Source of the DNA: Dyella_A sp049445995
GTDB lineage: Bacteria > Pseudomonadota > Gammaproteobacteria > Xanthomonadales > Rhodanobacteraceae
Assembly (NCBI RefSeq): GCF_049445995.1
Contig: NZ_JBMSDZ010000016.1
Coordinates: 1-64,000, forward strand
DNA: 64,000 nt
Reading direction: 5' to 3'
Position numbers and translations under genes: made by a program. The notes beneath the pieces are model-generated. The model searched no databases. It saw only the letters and a list, made by a program, of their open reading frames with translations, and was not told the origin of the DNA. Shown here in pieces: positions 35,203 to 43,745 of this stretch (position 1 is the first letter of the stretch; the number at the start of each line of letters is the position of its first letter).

Positions 35203-38200
35203 TCAACGCGATGGAGCCGGGTCGCCGGCGCCCGAGTCGGCGAGCCGGGCCGGCGGGTTCCCGTCGGGCATCGCATCCAGCCGCAGCCAACGCGCCGACA
35301 GCACCGGCAACACCAGAAGATTGAGCAGCGTCGAGGTCAGCAGGCCGCCCAGGATCACTGCCGCCATCGAACCCTCGATCTCGTTGCCCGGCGCGCCGGC
35401 GGTGAGGGCCAGCGGCAGCAGTCCCAGCGCGGTCACCAGCGCGGTCATCAGGATCGGTACCAGGCGTTCGGCGGCGCCGCGGCGAGCGGTGTCGATGTTC
35501 CACGGCAGCCGTTCCACCTCGACCAGGTACCGGTAGTGCGATACCAGCATGATCGAGTTGCGCACACTGATGCCGAACAAGGTGACGAAGCCGACCAGCC
35601 CGCCCAGGCTGAGCGTGCCGCCCATCGCCAGCGCCACCGCCACACCGCCGACCAGTGCGAACGGCAGGTTGACCAGCACCAGCGTCACCGAACGCATGCT
35701 GCGCAGGGCCAGATACAGCAGCACGATCACGCCGGCCAGCGCCATCGCGGCGTGCACCAGCAACTGGCGGGTGGCCGCCGACTGCGCCGCCGCATCGCCG
35801 CCGAACACCGGATACGTGCCGGGCGGCCAGCTGATCCGGTGCGCCAGCGCCTGCTGCGCCCGCTGCGTGAACGCCGCCGCATTGGCGCCGCGCAGATTCA
35901 CCGTGACCACCTGCACGCGCTGGCCGTCCTCGTGCAGCACCATCACGCGGCCCTGGCTCATCCTCAGGTCGGCCAGTGCGGACAGCGGCCACTGGCGCCC
36001 GTCCGGTGAGCTGATCGGCAGCGCGCCCACGCTGGCCGGGTCCTGCCGCAGCGACGGCGGCAGGATCAGCGCGACATCGAATACCCGATTGCCGTCCAGC
36101 ACCTGGCCCACCCGCAGCCCGGCATACGCGCTCTGCACGGTGTCGAGCAGATCGGCCGGCGCGATGCCGGCCCGCGACAGCGCGCCCTGGCGAAGCCGGA
36201 TCGATAATTGCGGCTGGCCCTGCGCCGCCTGCACCTGGACATTGGAAGCACCCGGCAGGGTGGACAGCACCGTGGCCGACTGCTGCGCCAGACGGTCGAT
36301 CTGGTCCAGCCGCTTGCCGTAGATCTTCACCACCACCGGCGCGGTGTAGCCGGAAAGCGTCTCCTGGATGCGCTCGCTGAGAAACGTGTTGACCGCAAAG
36401 CTGGCCCCGGCGAACGGCGTCAGCGCCTGCTGGATGTCCTTCAACGCACGCTGCTGGCCGGAGCCGGAAAGCGGCTTCAGGTCGACCTCGAATTCGTTGC
36501 CGAAGATCGGCGACGGGTCGACCGCACGGGCGCTGCGCCCGGTGCGTTGCGCCACCGAGCGCACGCCCGGTACGGCCAGCAGCGCCCGGCTGACCCGCGC
36601 GCCCAGATCCTGCGAGGCCTGCAGCGAGGCGCCTGGCGCCAGACGCATGTGCACGATGTAGTGGCCTTCGCGCAACTTCGGCAGGAAGCTGCCCTGCAGG
36701 AACGGCAGCACCGCCAGCGCGGCCACGCACAGCACCGCGACCATGATCGGCAGCGCGCGCGGATGGCGCTCGACGCGGGTCAGCACCCGCTCGTAACGCT
36801 GCTTGATGCGTCGCTGCAGCGCCGGCTCCTGCATGTTGCCGGTACGCTGCAGCAGGGTCAGCGCGAGCGCCGGGGTCACCGTCAGCGCCACCACCAGCGA
36901 AGCCATGATCGCGGCGATGTAGGCGATGCCGAGCGGCGCGAACAGGCTGCCGGCCACGCCGGACAGCGTCACCACCGGCACGAACACCAGCGCCACGATG
37001 AAGGTGGCGTAGATCACCGCGCCACGGACCTCCAGCGAGGCGGCCAGCACCACCTGCGCGGCGGGCAGCGGCGCGGCTTCGAGCCGGTTCAGGCGCAGCC
37101 GCCGCACGATGTTCTCCACGTCGATGATGGCGTCGTCCACCACCTCGCCGATGGCGATCGCCAGGCCGCCCAGGGTCATCGTGTTCAGACCCAGGCCGAA
37201 GTGTTCCAGCACCACCACCGCCGCCAGCAGCGACAGCGGTATCGCCACCACCGAGATCAGCGCCGCACGCACATGGCGCAGGAACACGAACAGCACCAGC
37301 AGCACCAGCGCCGCGCCGATCAGCAGCGCATCGCGCAGATGGGTGACCGCCGCATCGATGAAGTTGGCCGGCCGGAACAGCGCAGGGTACAGCGTCACGT
37401 GCTGCGCGGCGAGCGCGGGTTTCAGCGATTGCAGCCGCGCATCCAGTGCCCTGGTCAGACGCACGGTGTCGGCGCCGTACTGCTCGGCGACCACCAGCAT
37501 CACGCCGGGCCTGCCCATGATCGAGGCGGCACCGGCGGCCGGCGCCGCGGCGTTGCTCACCGTGGCCACGTCGCCCAGCCGGAGCACCCCGCCGTCATGC
37601 GCCTTCAGCGCCACCGCGGCCACCTGCTCCGGCGTGATGGCCAGACCGGCAGGCGCCAACACGATGCGCTGGTTGGCGTTTTCGACAAAACCGCCACCGG
37701 CCTGGCCGGTGGCGCGCCGCGCCGCCGCCGCCACCTGCTGCATGGACAGGCCGTAGCGCGCCAGCGCCTGCGGATGCACCTGGATCTGCAACTGGCGCAG
37801 GCCACCGCCATAGACCGTCACGTCGGACACGCCGGGGACCGACAGCAGCTGCGGCTTCAGCGTCCAGTCGGCCAGCGTGCGCAGCTTCAGCGCATCGAGC
37901 CGCGACGAGGTCACGCCGATGGTCAGGACGATGCCGGACGACGACGACAGCGGCAGCAGCACCGGCGCACGGGCCGCGGCGGGCAGCTCGCTGGCGACCC
38001 GCTGCAGCCGCTCGCCGACGGTCTGGCGCACGCGCTGCAGATCGCTGCCATGGCGAAACGTGAGCGTGATCATCGACAGGCCCTGCAGCGACTTCGACCG
38101 CATGCCGCTCAACCCGCCGGCACCGGCCAGCGCATTCTCCAGCCGCTGGGTCACCAGCGTTTCGACCTGGCGCGGCGCGAAGCCCGGCACCTCGGTCTGC

Positions 38201-38346
38201 ACGATCGCCTGCGGCGGCGCGAATTCCGGAAACACGTCGAGCCGGGCCCGGCCCAGCGACAGCACCCCGTAGGTGGAGGCCAGTACCGCCAGCGCGATCA
38301 TCACCCCGCGCAGGCGCACTGCAAAACCGACAATCGCGTTCAACAT
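35203..38346 (-). CDS. HME-RND/CzcA-type efflux pump inner-membrane subunit
   Basis: 1047 residues from ATG 38346. It is a proton-driven trimeric pump with 12 membrane spans and two large periplasmic loops. Membrane helix 4 contains the family signature GGLAIAIGEVVDDAIIDVEN (~residues 393-412), with the paired acidic residues seen in metal-exporting (CzcA-like) RND proteins; the second half ends VTLFGISVRNSIMLVSHYRY. The early FPEFAPPQAIVQTEVPG is the CzcA/CusA N-terminal pattern. Substrate is probably a divalent metal, but the exact ion cannot be read from sequence. It is the third gene of a tolC-like / adaptor / pump operon. Confidence 0.9.
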   Translation of the reverse strand: MLNAIVGFAVRLRGVMIALAVLASTYGVLSLGRARLDVFPEFAPPQAIVQTEVPGFAPRQVETLVTQRLENALAGAGGLSGMRSKSLQGLSMITLTFRHGSDLQRVRQTVGERLQRVASELPAAARAPVLLPLSSSSGIVLTIGVTSSRLDALKLRTLADWTLKPQLLSVPGVSDVTVYGGGLRQLQIQVHPQALARYGLSMQQVAAAARRATGQAGGGFVENANQRIVLAPAGLAITPEQVAAVALKAHDGGVLRLGDVATVSNAAAPAAGAASIMGRPGVMLVVAEQYGADTVRLTRALDARLQSLKPALAAQHVTLYPALFRPANFIDAAVTHLRDALLIGAALVLLVLFVFLRHVRAALISVVAIPLSLLAAVVVLEHFGLGLNTMTLGGLAIAIGEVVDDAIIDVENIVRRLRLNRLEAAPLPAAQVVLAASLEVRGAVIYATFIVALVFVPVVTLSGVAGSLFAPLGIAYIAAIMASLVVALTVTPALALTLLQRTGNMQEPALQRRIKQRYERVLTRVERHPRALPIMVAVLCVAALAVLPFLQGSFLPKLREGHYIVHMRLAPGASLQASQDLGARVSRALLAVPGVRSVAQRTGRSARAVDPSPIFGNEFEVDLKPLSGSGQQRALKDIQQALTPFAGASFAVNTFLSERIQETLSGYTAPVVVKIYGKRLDQIDRLAQQSATVLSTLPGASNVQVQAAQGQPQLSIRLRQGALSRAGIAPADLLDTVQSAYAGLRVGQVLDGNRVFDVALILPPSLRQDPASVGALPISSPDGRQWPLSALADLRMSQGRVMVLHEDGQRVQVVTVNLRGANAAAFTQRAQQALAHRISWPPGTYPVFGGDAAAQSAATRQLLVHAAMALAGVIVLLYLALRSMRSVTLVLVNLPFALVGGVAVALAMGGTLSLGGLVGFVTLFGISVRNSIMLVSHYRYLVEVERLPWNIDTARRGAAERLVPILMTALVTALGLLPLALTAGAPGNEIEGSMAAVILGGLLTSTLLNLLVLPVLSARWLRLDAMPDGNPPARLADSGAGDPAPSR

Positions 38347-38448
38347 GGGCGGGGGCCTGTGGCGCAGCGACGGGCGGCTGCGCGATGGATCGGGCCGGCC
38401 ACGATCACGCGGTGCGGGACGGGCCGGATGGCCGGGATCGGGCCGGCC

Positions 38449-39456
38449 TCAGCCGTCATCGTCGTCGCCTCCGGCGGGTTTCACGCCGGGCGGCGGCAAC
38501 AGCTCCTGCGAGAGCAGCAGCTCGCCACCGCGCACCACCACCCGCTCGCCGGCGCGAAAGCCGCCGGCCTCGAACCAACCGCTCGCGTTGCGCGCCGCCA
38601 CGCTCAACGGGCGCCGCTGATAGTGGCCGGCAGCCGTCTCGACATAGGCCCACGGCTGGCCGGCGTACCAGATCACCGCGGCATCCGGCACCGTCACGCC
38701 GCGCTGGCTGGCGCCACCCAGCGGCACGCTCGCGCTCAGCCGCTGATCCGTGCGCAGGCCGGCGCCGTCGACGCGGTAGAAGAAGGTCGCGCCCTGCACC
38801 ACCGCGTCGGCGCGCGGCGAGGCACCGATCAGGTGGGCCGGCCGCCGGCCGCCATCAGGCAGCGAAAGTGCGATGGTGTCGCCAGGCGTCGTCGCCAGAC
38901 CCGCCGGCAGCACCACCGCCAGCAGCGCGCTGCGGCCATCCGCATAGGCGTTCAGCGCCTGCGGTCCACGCCTGGCCAGTGCCGCCAGCGCCTCCCCCCA
39001 CTGCGCCCGCGCACCACTGCGCGCGGCCACTTCCCGCGATTGCGCGATCTGCGCCTGTGCCTGCGCCTGCGCGGCCTGCGCAGCGGCCGCCTGCACCTGC
39101 TGCAGCGAGGCGTTCTCGCCATCGTGATACAGCGTCGCCGCACGCTGCGCCTCGGCGCTGGCGCTGTGGGCGGCGACCGTGGTGGCCGCCGCGTTGGCGC
39201 GCGCCGCCTGCAACTGCGCGGCCAGTGCCAGCAGCGGCTGCGGGTCCAGCACGCTGGCGGTGGCCTGCGCCTGGCGGGTCTGCCGGGTGGACTGCAGCAC
39301 GGCGGTGGTGATGCCGCTGGCGTTGACGCTGGCCGCAGGCAGGGTGACGCTGCCGCTGCGGTCGGTGGCGGCATCCAGTGCGTGCACCGGCAGCCACCAC
39401 ACCGCGGCACAGGCGCCGGCGAGAATGACGCGATGCCAACCGGAATCAGTGCGCAT
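38449..39456 (-). CDS. RND periplasmic adaptor (membrane-fusion protein, CzcB/CusB-like)
   Basis: 335 residues from ATG 39456; the start overlaps the upstream outer-membrane gene by 11 bp. After a signal peptide (ILAGACAAVWWLPVHALDA) come the adaptor features: an Ala/Gln-rich coiled-coil hairpin (~residues 80-150, LQQVQAAAAQAAQAQAQAQI), a beta-barrel part, and a C-terminal membrane-proximal domain with GFRAGERVVVRGGELLLSQE. The tail is acidic (GGDDDDG) and might bind metal. It links the inner pump to the outer channel. The lipoyl motif is poorly conserved and the protein is short for an adaptor. Confidence 0.85.
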   Translation of the reverse strand: MRTDSGWHRVILAGACAAVWWLPVHALDAATDRSGSVTLPAASVNASGITTAVLQSTRQTRQAQATASVLDPQPLLALAAQLQAARANAAATTVAAHSASAEAQRAATLYHDGENASLQQVQAAAAQAAQAQAQAQIAQSREVAARSGARAQWGEALAALARRGPQALNAYADGRSALLAVVLPAGLATTPGDTIALSLPDGGRRPAHLIGASPRADAVVQGATFFYRVDGAGLRTDQRLSASVPLGGASQRGVTVPDAAVIWYAGQPWAYVETAAGHYQRRPLSVAARNASGWFEAGGFRAGERVVVRGGELLLSQELLPPPGVKPAGGDDDDG

Positions 39457-40948
39457 GGGCAGTCTCGGTCAGTGAGGAGGAGGGTGGCGGATCGGTGGCC
39501 GCAGGCGGCGCCAGCGTGGACGCCGGCCACAGCGGGCGCTGCAGCACGTCTTCCAGCCGGCCGAGTGAATTCAGTGCAGCGCCGAGCGCGTCGACGGCGG
39601 CCAGCTCGGCGTGCGCGGCAGCCACTTCGGCGACCGTTTCGCGGCCGCGATCGATCTGTCCGGCGCGGCGCTGCGTGCGGGCGCGCGCGGCGCTTTTGCG
39701 CGCGGCGGCAGCCACGTCCAGCATGCGCTGCCAGGCGGCGTAGCGTTCGGCATAGTCGGCGCGCGCGGCGTCCAGCTCGTTGAGAATCCGCGCCTGCCGC
39801 GCCTGCACCGCGGCGGCCGCCTCGTCGCGCGCCGCCGCCGCCGCGCGGATGCGCGCGCCGGCACCGTGGAACAGCGGCAGCTCGACGTCGATGCCGAAGG
39901 CGAACTTGCGCCGGCCGCGATCGTAGATGTAGCCCGGCGCCACCGAAGTGGCCGGGTAGCGCGTGCCCGCCGCCTCGCGCAGTCGCGCCGCGCTGGCGCG
40001 GTAGTGCGCCAGCAGCGCGGCCAGGTCGAGCCGGTTCCATGCGGCGTCCTGCGCCAGCGCCGACGCGGGCAGGGCGTCCGGCGCCGGCGGTGCCTGCAGC
40101 TGCGGCCACGCCAGCGGCACCGTGCGCAGCGCCGACCACGGCACGCCGATCGCACCGGCCAGCGCATGCTCGGCCGCGCCGCGCTGCGCCGTGCGGTTGG
40201 CCAGGTCGGCCGCCGCGCGCTGCGCGTCGAGTTCCGCCGCCAGCTCGGCGTCGCGGCCACTGGCTCCGGCGGCGACGCGCCGACGCACGCGGTCGCGATA
40301 GCCCGCCGCGGCGGTGGCGACGTGCTGCGCCAGTGCCTGCGCGCGGCGCGCCAGCAGCACCTCGCGCAGCGCGCCGAGCGCACGCGTGCGGCTCTGCCAT
40401 AGCGCCAGTGCGGCCTGATCGCGGGCCTGTTCGGTATCGGCCGCGGCGATGTCGCGACGCGCCGCCGACTCGCCCGGATGCAGCAGCGGAATCAGCAGGG
40501 CGGCGCCGATCGTCCACGGCGAACCGACACCGCCGCCGCTGAAGATTTTTTCCGGGCTCAACTGCAGGGTGGGGTTGCTGCGCTGCGAGGCCAGCGCGGC
40601 GTCGGCCTCGGCGCGCCGTGCACCGGCGCGCGCCTGCGCCAGCGCCGGATCGAAATACCACGCCGCCACGGTGATGCGGTCCGGCGTCCATGCCGCATCG
40701 GTCGCACTGGGCAGCTGCAGCCGCGCCTCGGCGGCAGCCAGGCCCGGATCATCCAGCCGGCGCGCATCCAGCGCCTGCGCCTGGCGCTGCAGGTCGGGCG
40801 CCGGCGCGGTGGGGACGGCCGCACAACCGGCCAGGCCCAGCACCAGCAGGGCACGCAGTGCCGTACGCGTGGCGATGGCAGGCGCGCGCGAACCACCGCG
40901 GGTATCCGCCGCCGGCGCGGAGCCACGCTTGGGTGCAGGCATCTTCAT
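39446..40948 (-). CDS. Outer-membrane efflux protein (TolC/CzcC family) lipoprotein
   Basis: 500 residues from ATG 40948 (a second ATG is two codons later). The N-terminus is a lipoprotein signal (LRALLVLGLAGCAAV, lipobox LAGC). Two TolC repeats of long amphipathic helices follow: ARAGARRAEADAALASQRSN (~residues 105-124) and ARIRAAAAARDEAAAAVQAR (~365). The C-terminus is Ala/Pro-rich and ends TETAHAH. It forms the outer-membrane channel of the tripartite system and is first in the operon. Confidence 0.88.
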   Translation of the reverse strand: MKMPAPKRGSAPAADTRGGSRAPAIATRTALRALLVLGLAGCAAVPTAPAPDLQRQAQALDARRLDDPGLAAAEARLQLPSATDAAWTPDRITVAAWYFDPALAQARAGARRAEADAALASQRSNPTLQLSPEKIFSGGGVGSPWTIGAALLIPLLHPGESAARRDIAAADTEQARDQAALALWQSRTRALGALREVLLARRAQALAQHVATAAAGYRDRVRRRVAAGASGRDAELAAELDAQRAAADLANRTAQRGAAEHALAGAIGVPWSALRTVPLAWPQLQAPPAPDALPASALAQDAAWNRLDLAALLAHYRASAARLREAAGTRYPATSVAPGYIYDRGRRKFAFGIDVELPLFHGAGARIRAAAAARDEAAAAVQARQARILNELDAARADYAERYAAWQRMLDVAAAARKSAARARTQRRAGQIDRGRETVAEVAAAHAELAAVDALGAALNSLGRLEDVLQRPLWPASTLAPPAATDPPPSSSLTETAHAH

Positions 40949-41184
40949 CCGGCCAGCATAGTCGGCGCGTCATGAAGAACCGCGCTCGACCGGATGTCAA
41001 TTTTGTCATCCGGCGACCGGCGCCCTGGCCGGCGGAAGGCACCGCTGAAGGCGGCCATCCGCGCCACCGCCGCCGGCTACGCCCCCGGCACCGGCACCGG
41101 CCGCGCGGCAGTCCCCCTGCCATCGCAATCTCCACCCGCCCGTGCGTGCGCCGGTATTCGAGTGTGCTCCTGGCCGCCCGGCGG

Positions 41185-42204
41185 TCAGGGGCGAGCATCC
41201 ATGATGCGCAGCGCGGTTTTTCCGTGCAGATTCCTGAGCGGAAAATAGGCTTGGTGCGACACGGGATCGACGGCGACTACATGCGCGTTCGGACCGAGCA
41301 TGCCTTCGCCGATCTCGGTCACCACGCCGTTCTGCGCCTTGAACACGGAAACAATGCCTGCTTCGCCGGCCACGTAGATCCGGCCAAGCCGAGGGTCGAT
41401 GGCCAATACGTCGGGATCGTCGCCGACATCGAACGAGGCGATGACGCGGCGACTGGCAAGGTTCAACACCAGCAGCCTGGCATTGTCCTCGCAGGCGATG
41501 AAGGCAAGCCGCTGCGCCGGCACGATCAGCAGGCCGTGGTTGCCGCGGGCGCCGGGCAGGTCGATGCGGGCGATGACCTTGTCGGTAGCCGGATCGATCT
41601 CGACCAGCTGCCGGCGCGTCTGCACGTTGGCGAAGATGTGCCCGGACACGGGGTCGTACTGGGTGTTGCCGACCTGGCCACCGAGCGCAATGGTCGCCAC
41701 GCGCGTGTTCGTGCGCACGTCGATCACGGTATCGGTACCGCCCGTTTCGTCCGAGACATAAAGCTTGTGCACCTCGGGCGCATACGCCATGCCGTCCGGG
41801 TAGACCCCGGCCGGCGCGCGCGCCACCACCTTCAGCGTGTTCTCGTCGATCGCGACGAGCTGGTCGGTACCGGTGGCGGTGGCATAGACGCGGTCGAGTG
41901 CCGGCACCGCCAGCACGCCGTGCACATGGCTGATGCCGGCGATCCGCGCCACCACCTTCCGTGTCTGCGTGTCGAACACGATCACCGCGCTGTCGCCCAG
42001 GTGCGCGATGAACAGCAGGTGCCGCCCCGGGTCGAGGCTTGCGTAGTCCATTCGCGTGGTACCACCGCCGAGCGGCACGTCGGCCACTCGGGCGAGTGGC
42101 AGTGGCATTGCATGCCCGGCATCCGGCGCGGCCGTGCAGGCCGAAGTCATGCCCAGCAGCGCCATCGCGCACGCAAGGCGACGCAGCAAGATCAACGTGT
42201 TCAT
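41185..42204 (-). CDS. YncE-like secreted beta-propeller protein
   Basis: 339 residues from ATG 42204, after a hydrophobic signal (LACAMALLGMTSACTAA), possibly lipidated at Cys23. The body is a run of propeller blades: LLFIAHLGDSAVIVFDTQTR, then VARIAGISHVHGVL, YVSDETGGTDTVIDVRTNTR, and VVAVDPVSHQAYFPL. This is the YncE/YVTN-type seven-bladed fold, usually periplasmic and without known catalysis. Repeats of this kind accompany metal and oxidative-stress loci; here it is divergent from chrB. About 235 bp of unassigned DNA separates it from the RND operon. Confidence 0.82.
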   Translation of the reverse strand: MNTLILLRRLACAMALLGMTSACTAAPDAGHAMPLPLARVADVPLGGGTTRMDYASLDPGRHLLFIAHLGDSAVIVFDTQTRKVVARIAGISHVHGVLAVPALDRVYATATGTDQLVAIDENTLKVVARAPAGVYPDGMAYAPEVHKLYVSDETGGTDTVIDVRTNTRVATIALGGQVGNTQYDPVSGHIFANVQTRRQLVEIDPATDKVIARIDLPGARGNHGLLIVPAQRLAFIACEDNARLLVLNLASRRVIASFDVGDDPDVLAIDPRLGRIYVAGEAGIVSVFKAQNGVVTEIGEGMLGPNAHVVAVDPVSHQAYFPLRNLHGKTALRIMDARP

Positions 42205-42370
42205 GGACTCTCCATCGGTCAAAAAGGAACTGCGGCCTGGCCTCGATGAACCGGGCGATCAGCCAGGGACATGCGATTGGGTCACGCTCGGGATGTTCGC
42301 GGGTGATCCATTGCAAGGCCGCCTCACACGGATCGTGTGACGGTGCTTTCGCGATATTTGTAGTGGTTGT

Positions 42371-42382
42371 TACGTTAACGTA
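42371..42382. promoter_or_regulatory. Palindrome upstream of chrB
   Basis: TACGTTAACGTA is a perfect 12-bp palindrome ending 11 bp before the chrB ATG, flanked by the inverted pentamers TGTAG (42359-42363) and CTACA. The AT-rich region around it (TTTGTAGTGGTTGTTACG) is likely the chrB promoter. ChrB proteins act as chromate-sensing regulators in some bacteria, so it may be an autoregulatory operator. Confidence 0.5.
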
Positions 42383-42393
42383 CTCTACGCTAC

Positions 42394-43374
42394 ATGAGCC
42401 TTTCCACGCCATGGCTGATGCTGGTCAGCAGCTTGCCCGGCCAGACGCAAACCGCCCGCATGCGGGTCTGGCGCGCGCTCAAGGCCGCCGGGGCCGGTGC
42501 GCTGCGCGACGGCGTGTACGTTCTGCCGCAGACCGATGGCGCCCGCAAGCTGTTCGACGAGCAGGCCGCCGAAGTCATCGCAGCCGAGGGCAGCGCCCAG
42601 GTCATCGCCTTTGCCAGCCGGGACGAAGCCCAGCAGCAGGTGCTGGTGGCGCTGTTCGATCGCAGCGGCGAGTACCGTGCGCTGTTCGGCCAGCTCGATG
42701 CGCTGCAGGGCCGGCTGGCCACGCTGGATGAGGTCGAAGCCCGGCGGGAGCTTGCCATGCTCCGTCGCGACATTGCCGCATTGATGGCGATCGACTTCTT
42801 CCCGGGTCCTTCGCGGCAGCAGGTGGAGCATGCGCTGGCGGACGCGGAGCATGCGCTGAATGCGCGCTACTCGCCCGATGAACCGCACGGCCTGCGCGGC
42901 ACCGTGCCGCGCTGCGACCCCGCGCACTACCGCGGGCGGCTGTGGGCAACCCGCGAGCATCTGTGGATCGATCGGGTAGCGTCGGCATGGCTGATCCGCC
43001 GGTTCATCGACAAGAAAGCGAAATTCGTCTGGCTCGGGACCGTCAAGAATTGCCCGAAGGATGCGGTTGGCTTCGACTTCGATGGTGCGACGTTCACCCA
43101 TCGCGGCGCGCGGGTGACCTTCGAGGTGCTGCTGGCCAGTTTCGGGCTGGCTGACGACCGCGGTCTGGCGCGTCTCGGCGCACTGGTGCATTACCTCGAC
43201 GTGGGCGGCGTGTCGGTGCCGGAGGCGGCAGGGTTCGCCGCGATCATGGCCGGAGCCCGGGCCACCCAGCCGGACGACGACACGCTGCTGAAAACCATCG
43301 CGCCGGTGCTCGACAGCCTGTACGCCGCCTACGCGCATGATCCCGACCCCGCGCCCAGGCGGGCACGGAAGTAG
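42394..43374 (+). CDS. chrB: Chromate resistance protein ChrB
   Basis: 326 residues from ATG 42394. The N-terminal ChrB domain starts WLMLVSSLPGQTQTARMRVW with DGVYVLPQ (~residue 40). The C-terminal ChrB domain carries LWIDRVASAWLIRRFIDKKA (~residues 190-209), KDAVGFDFDGATFTHRGARV, and a late helix with LGALVHYLDVGG. ChrB is described as a chromate-responsive regulator or chromate-tolerance protein always found next to chrA. It is cotranscribed with the small exported protein and chrA downstream. Confidence 0.92.
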   Translation: MSLSTPWLMLVSSLPGQTQTARMRVWRALKAAGAGALRDGVYVLPQTDGARKLFDEQAAEVIAAEGSAQVIAFASRDEAQQQVLVALFDRSGEYRALFGQLDALQGRLATLDEVEARRELAMLRRDIAALMAIDFFPGPSRQQVEHALADAEHALNARYSPDEPHGLRGTVPRCDPAHYRGRLWATREHLWIDRVASAWLIRRFIDKKAKFVWLGTVKNCPKDAVGFDFDGATFTHRGARVTFEVLLASFGLADDRGLARLGALVHYLDVGGVSVPEAAGFAAIMAGARATQPDDDTLLKTIAPVLDSLYAAYAHDPDPAPRRARK

Positions 43375-43400
43375 TTCCATTCCAGCATCGGAGTATCGCC

Positions 43401-43598
43401 ATGCCCCCTCGTCGCCTTCGTCTCGCCCGGCATCACGGCCTGCGTCGCCTGGTCTCCTTGCTGAGCGTGGCCTTGCTGATCGCCTTCTCCGTGCACACCG
43501 CCCATGCCACGACACTTGATGCCAAACGCATCGGCGCCGCCAGCGGAGCGGCCGCCACCACTGCGCAGGCCGCGACTGATCGCGCCGAGGTCCATTGA
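43401..43598 (+). CDS. Small exported protein between chrB and chrA
   Basis: 65 residues from ATG 43401, with CGGAG nine bases upstream. Arg-rich N-terminus, a hydrophobic core (LVSLLSVALLIAFSVHTAHA) and a probable signal-peptidase site AHA-TT; the mature peptide would be only ~30 residues (LDAKRIGAASGAAATTAQAA). The mature start recalls the beginning of DUF1259 (LppY/LpqO-like) proteins found in chr operons, but the remaining ~100 residues of that domain are absent, so it may be a truncated DUF1259 gene rather than a real peptide. It lies 26 bp after chrB. Confidence 0.45.
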   Translation: MPPRRLRLARHHGLRRLVSLLSVALLIAFSVHTAHATTLDAKRIGAASGAAATTAQAATDRAEVH

Positions 43599-43745
43599 GA
43601 TGGGCAGCATCGCAATCGGGCGACCTGTGCGGATCGCAACGGTCCGGAACGGGCGCTTCACTAGGGCGCCATGGGGCGATGTCGGGCGTCGCGTCGCGCA
43701 GACAGGGACGTTGCGCCACGGGTTCGCCGGAGCAGCGCAGCCTTG

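Noticed and set aside
36208..39783. 1191-codon plus-strand frame across the RND operon
   Set aside because: Gln/Arg/His-rich antisense shadow crossing two real genes.
40994..41184. Plus-strand ORF in the gap between the outer-membrane channel gene and the beta-propeller gene
   Set aside because: Low-complexity Ala/Pro/Gly codons, no start signal, runs antisense into the propeller gene; nothing recognised in this gap.
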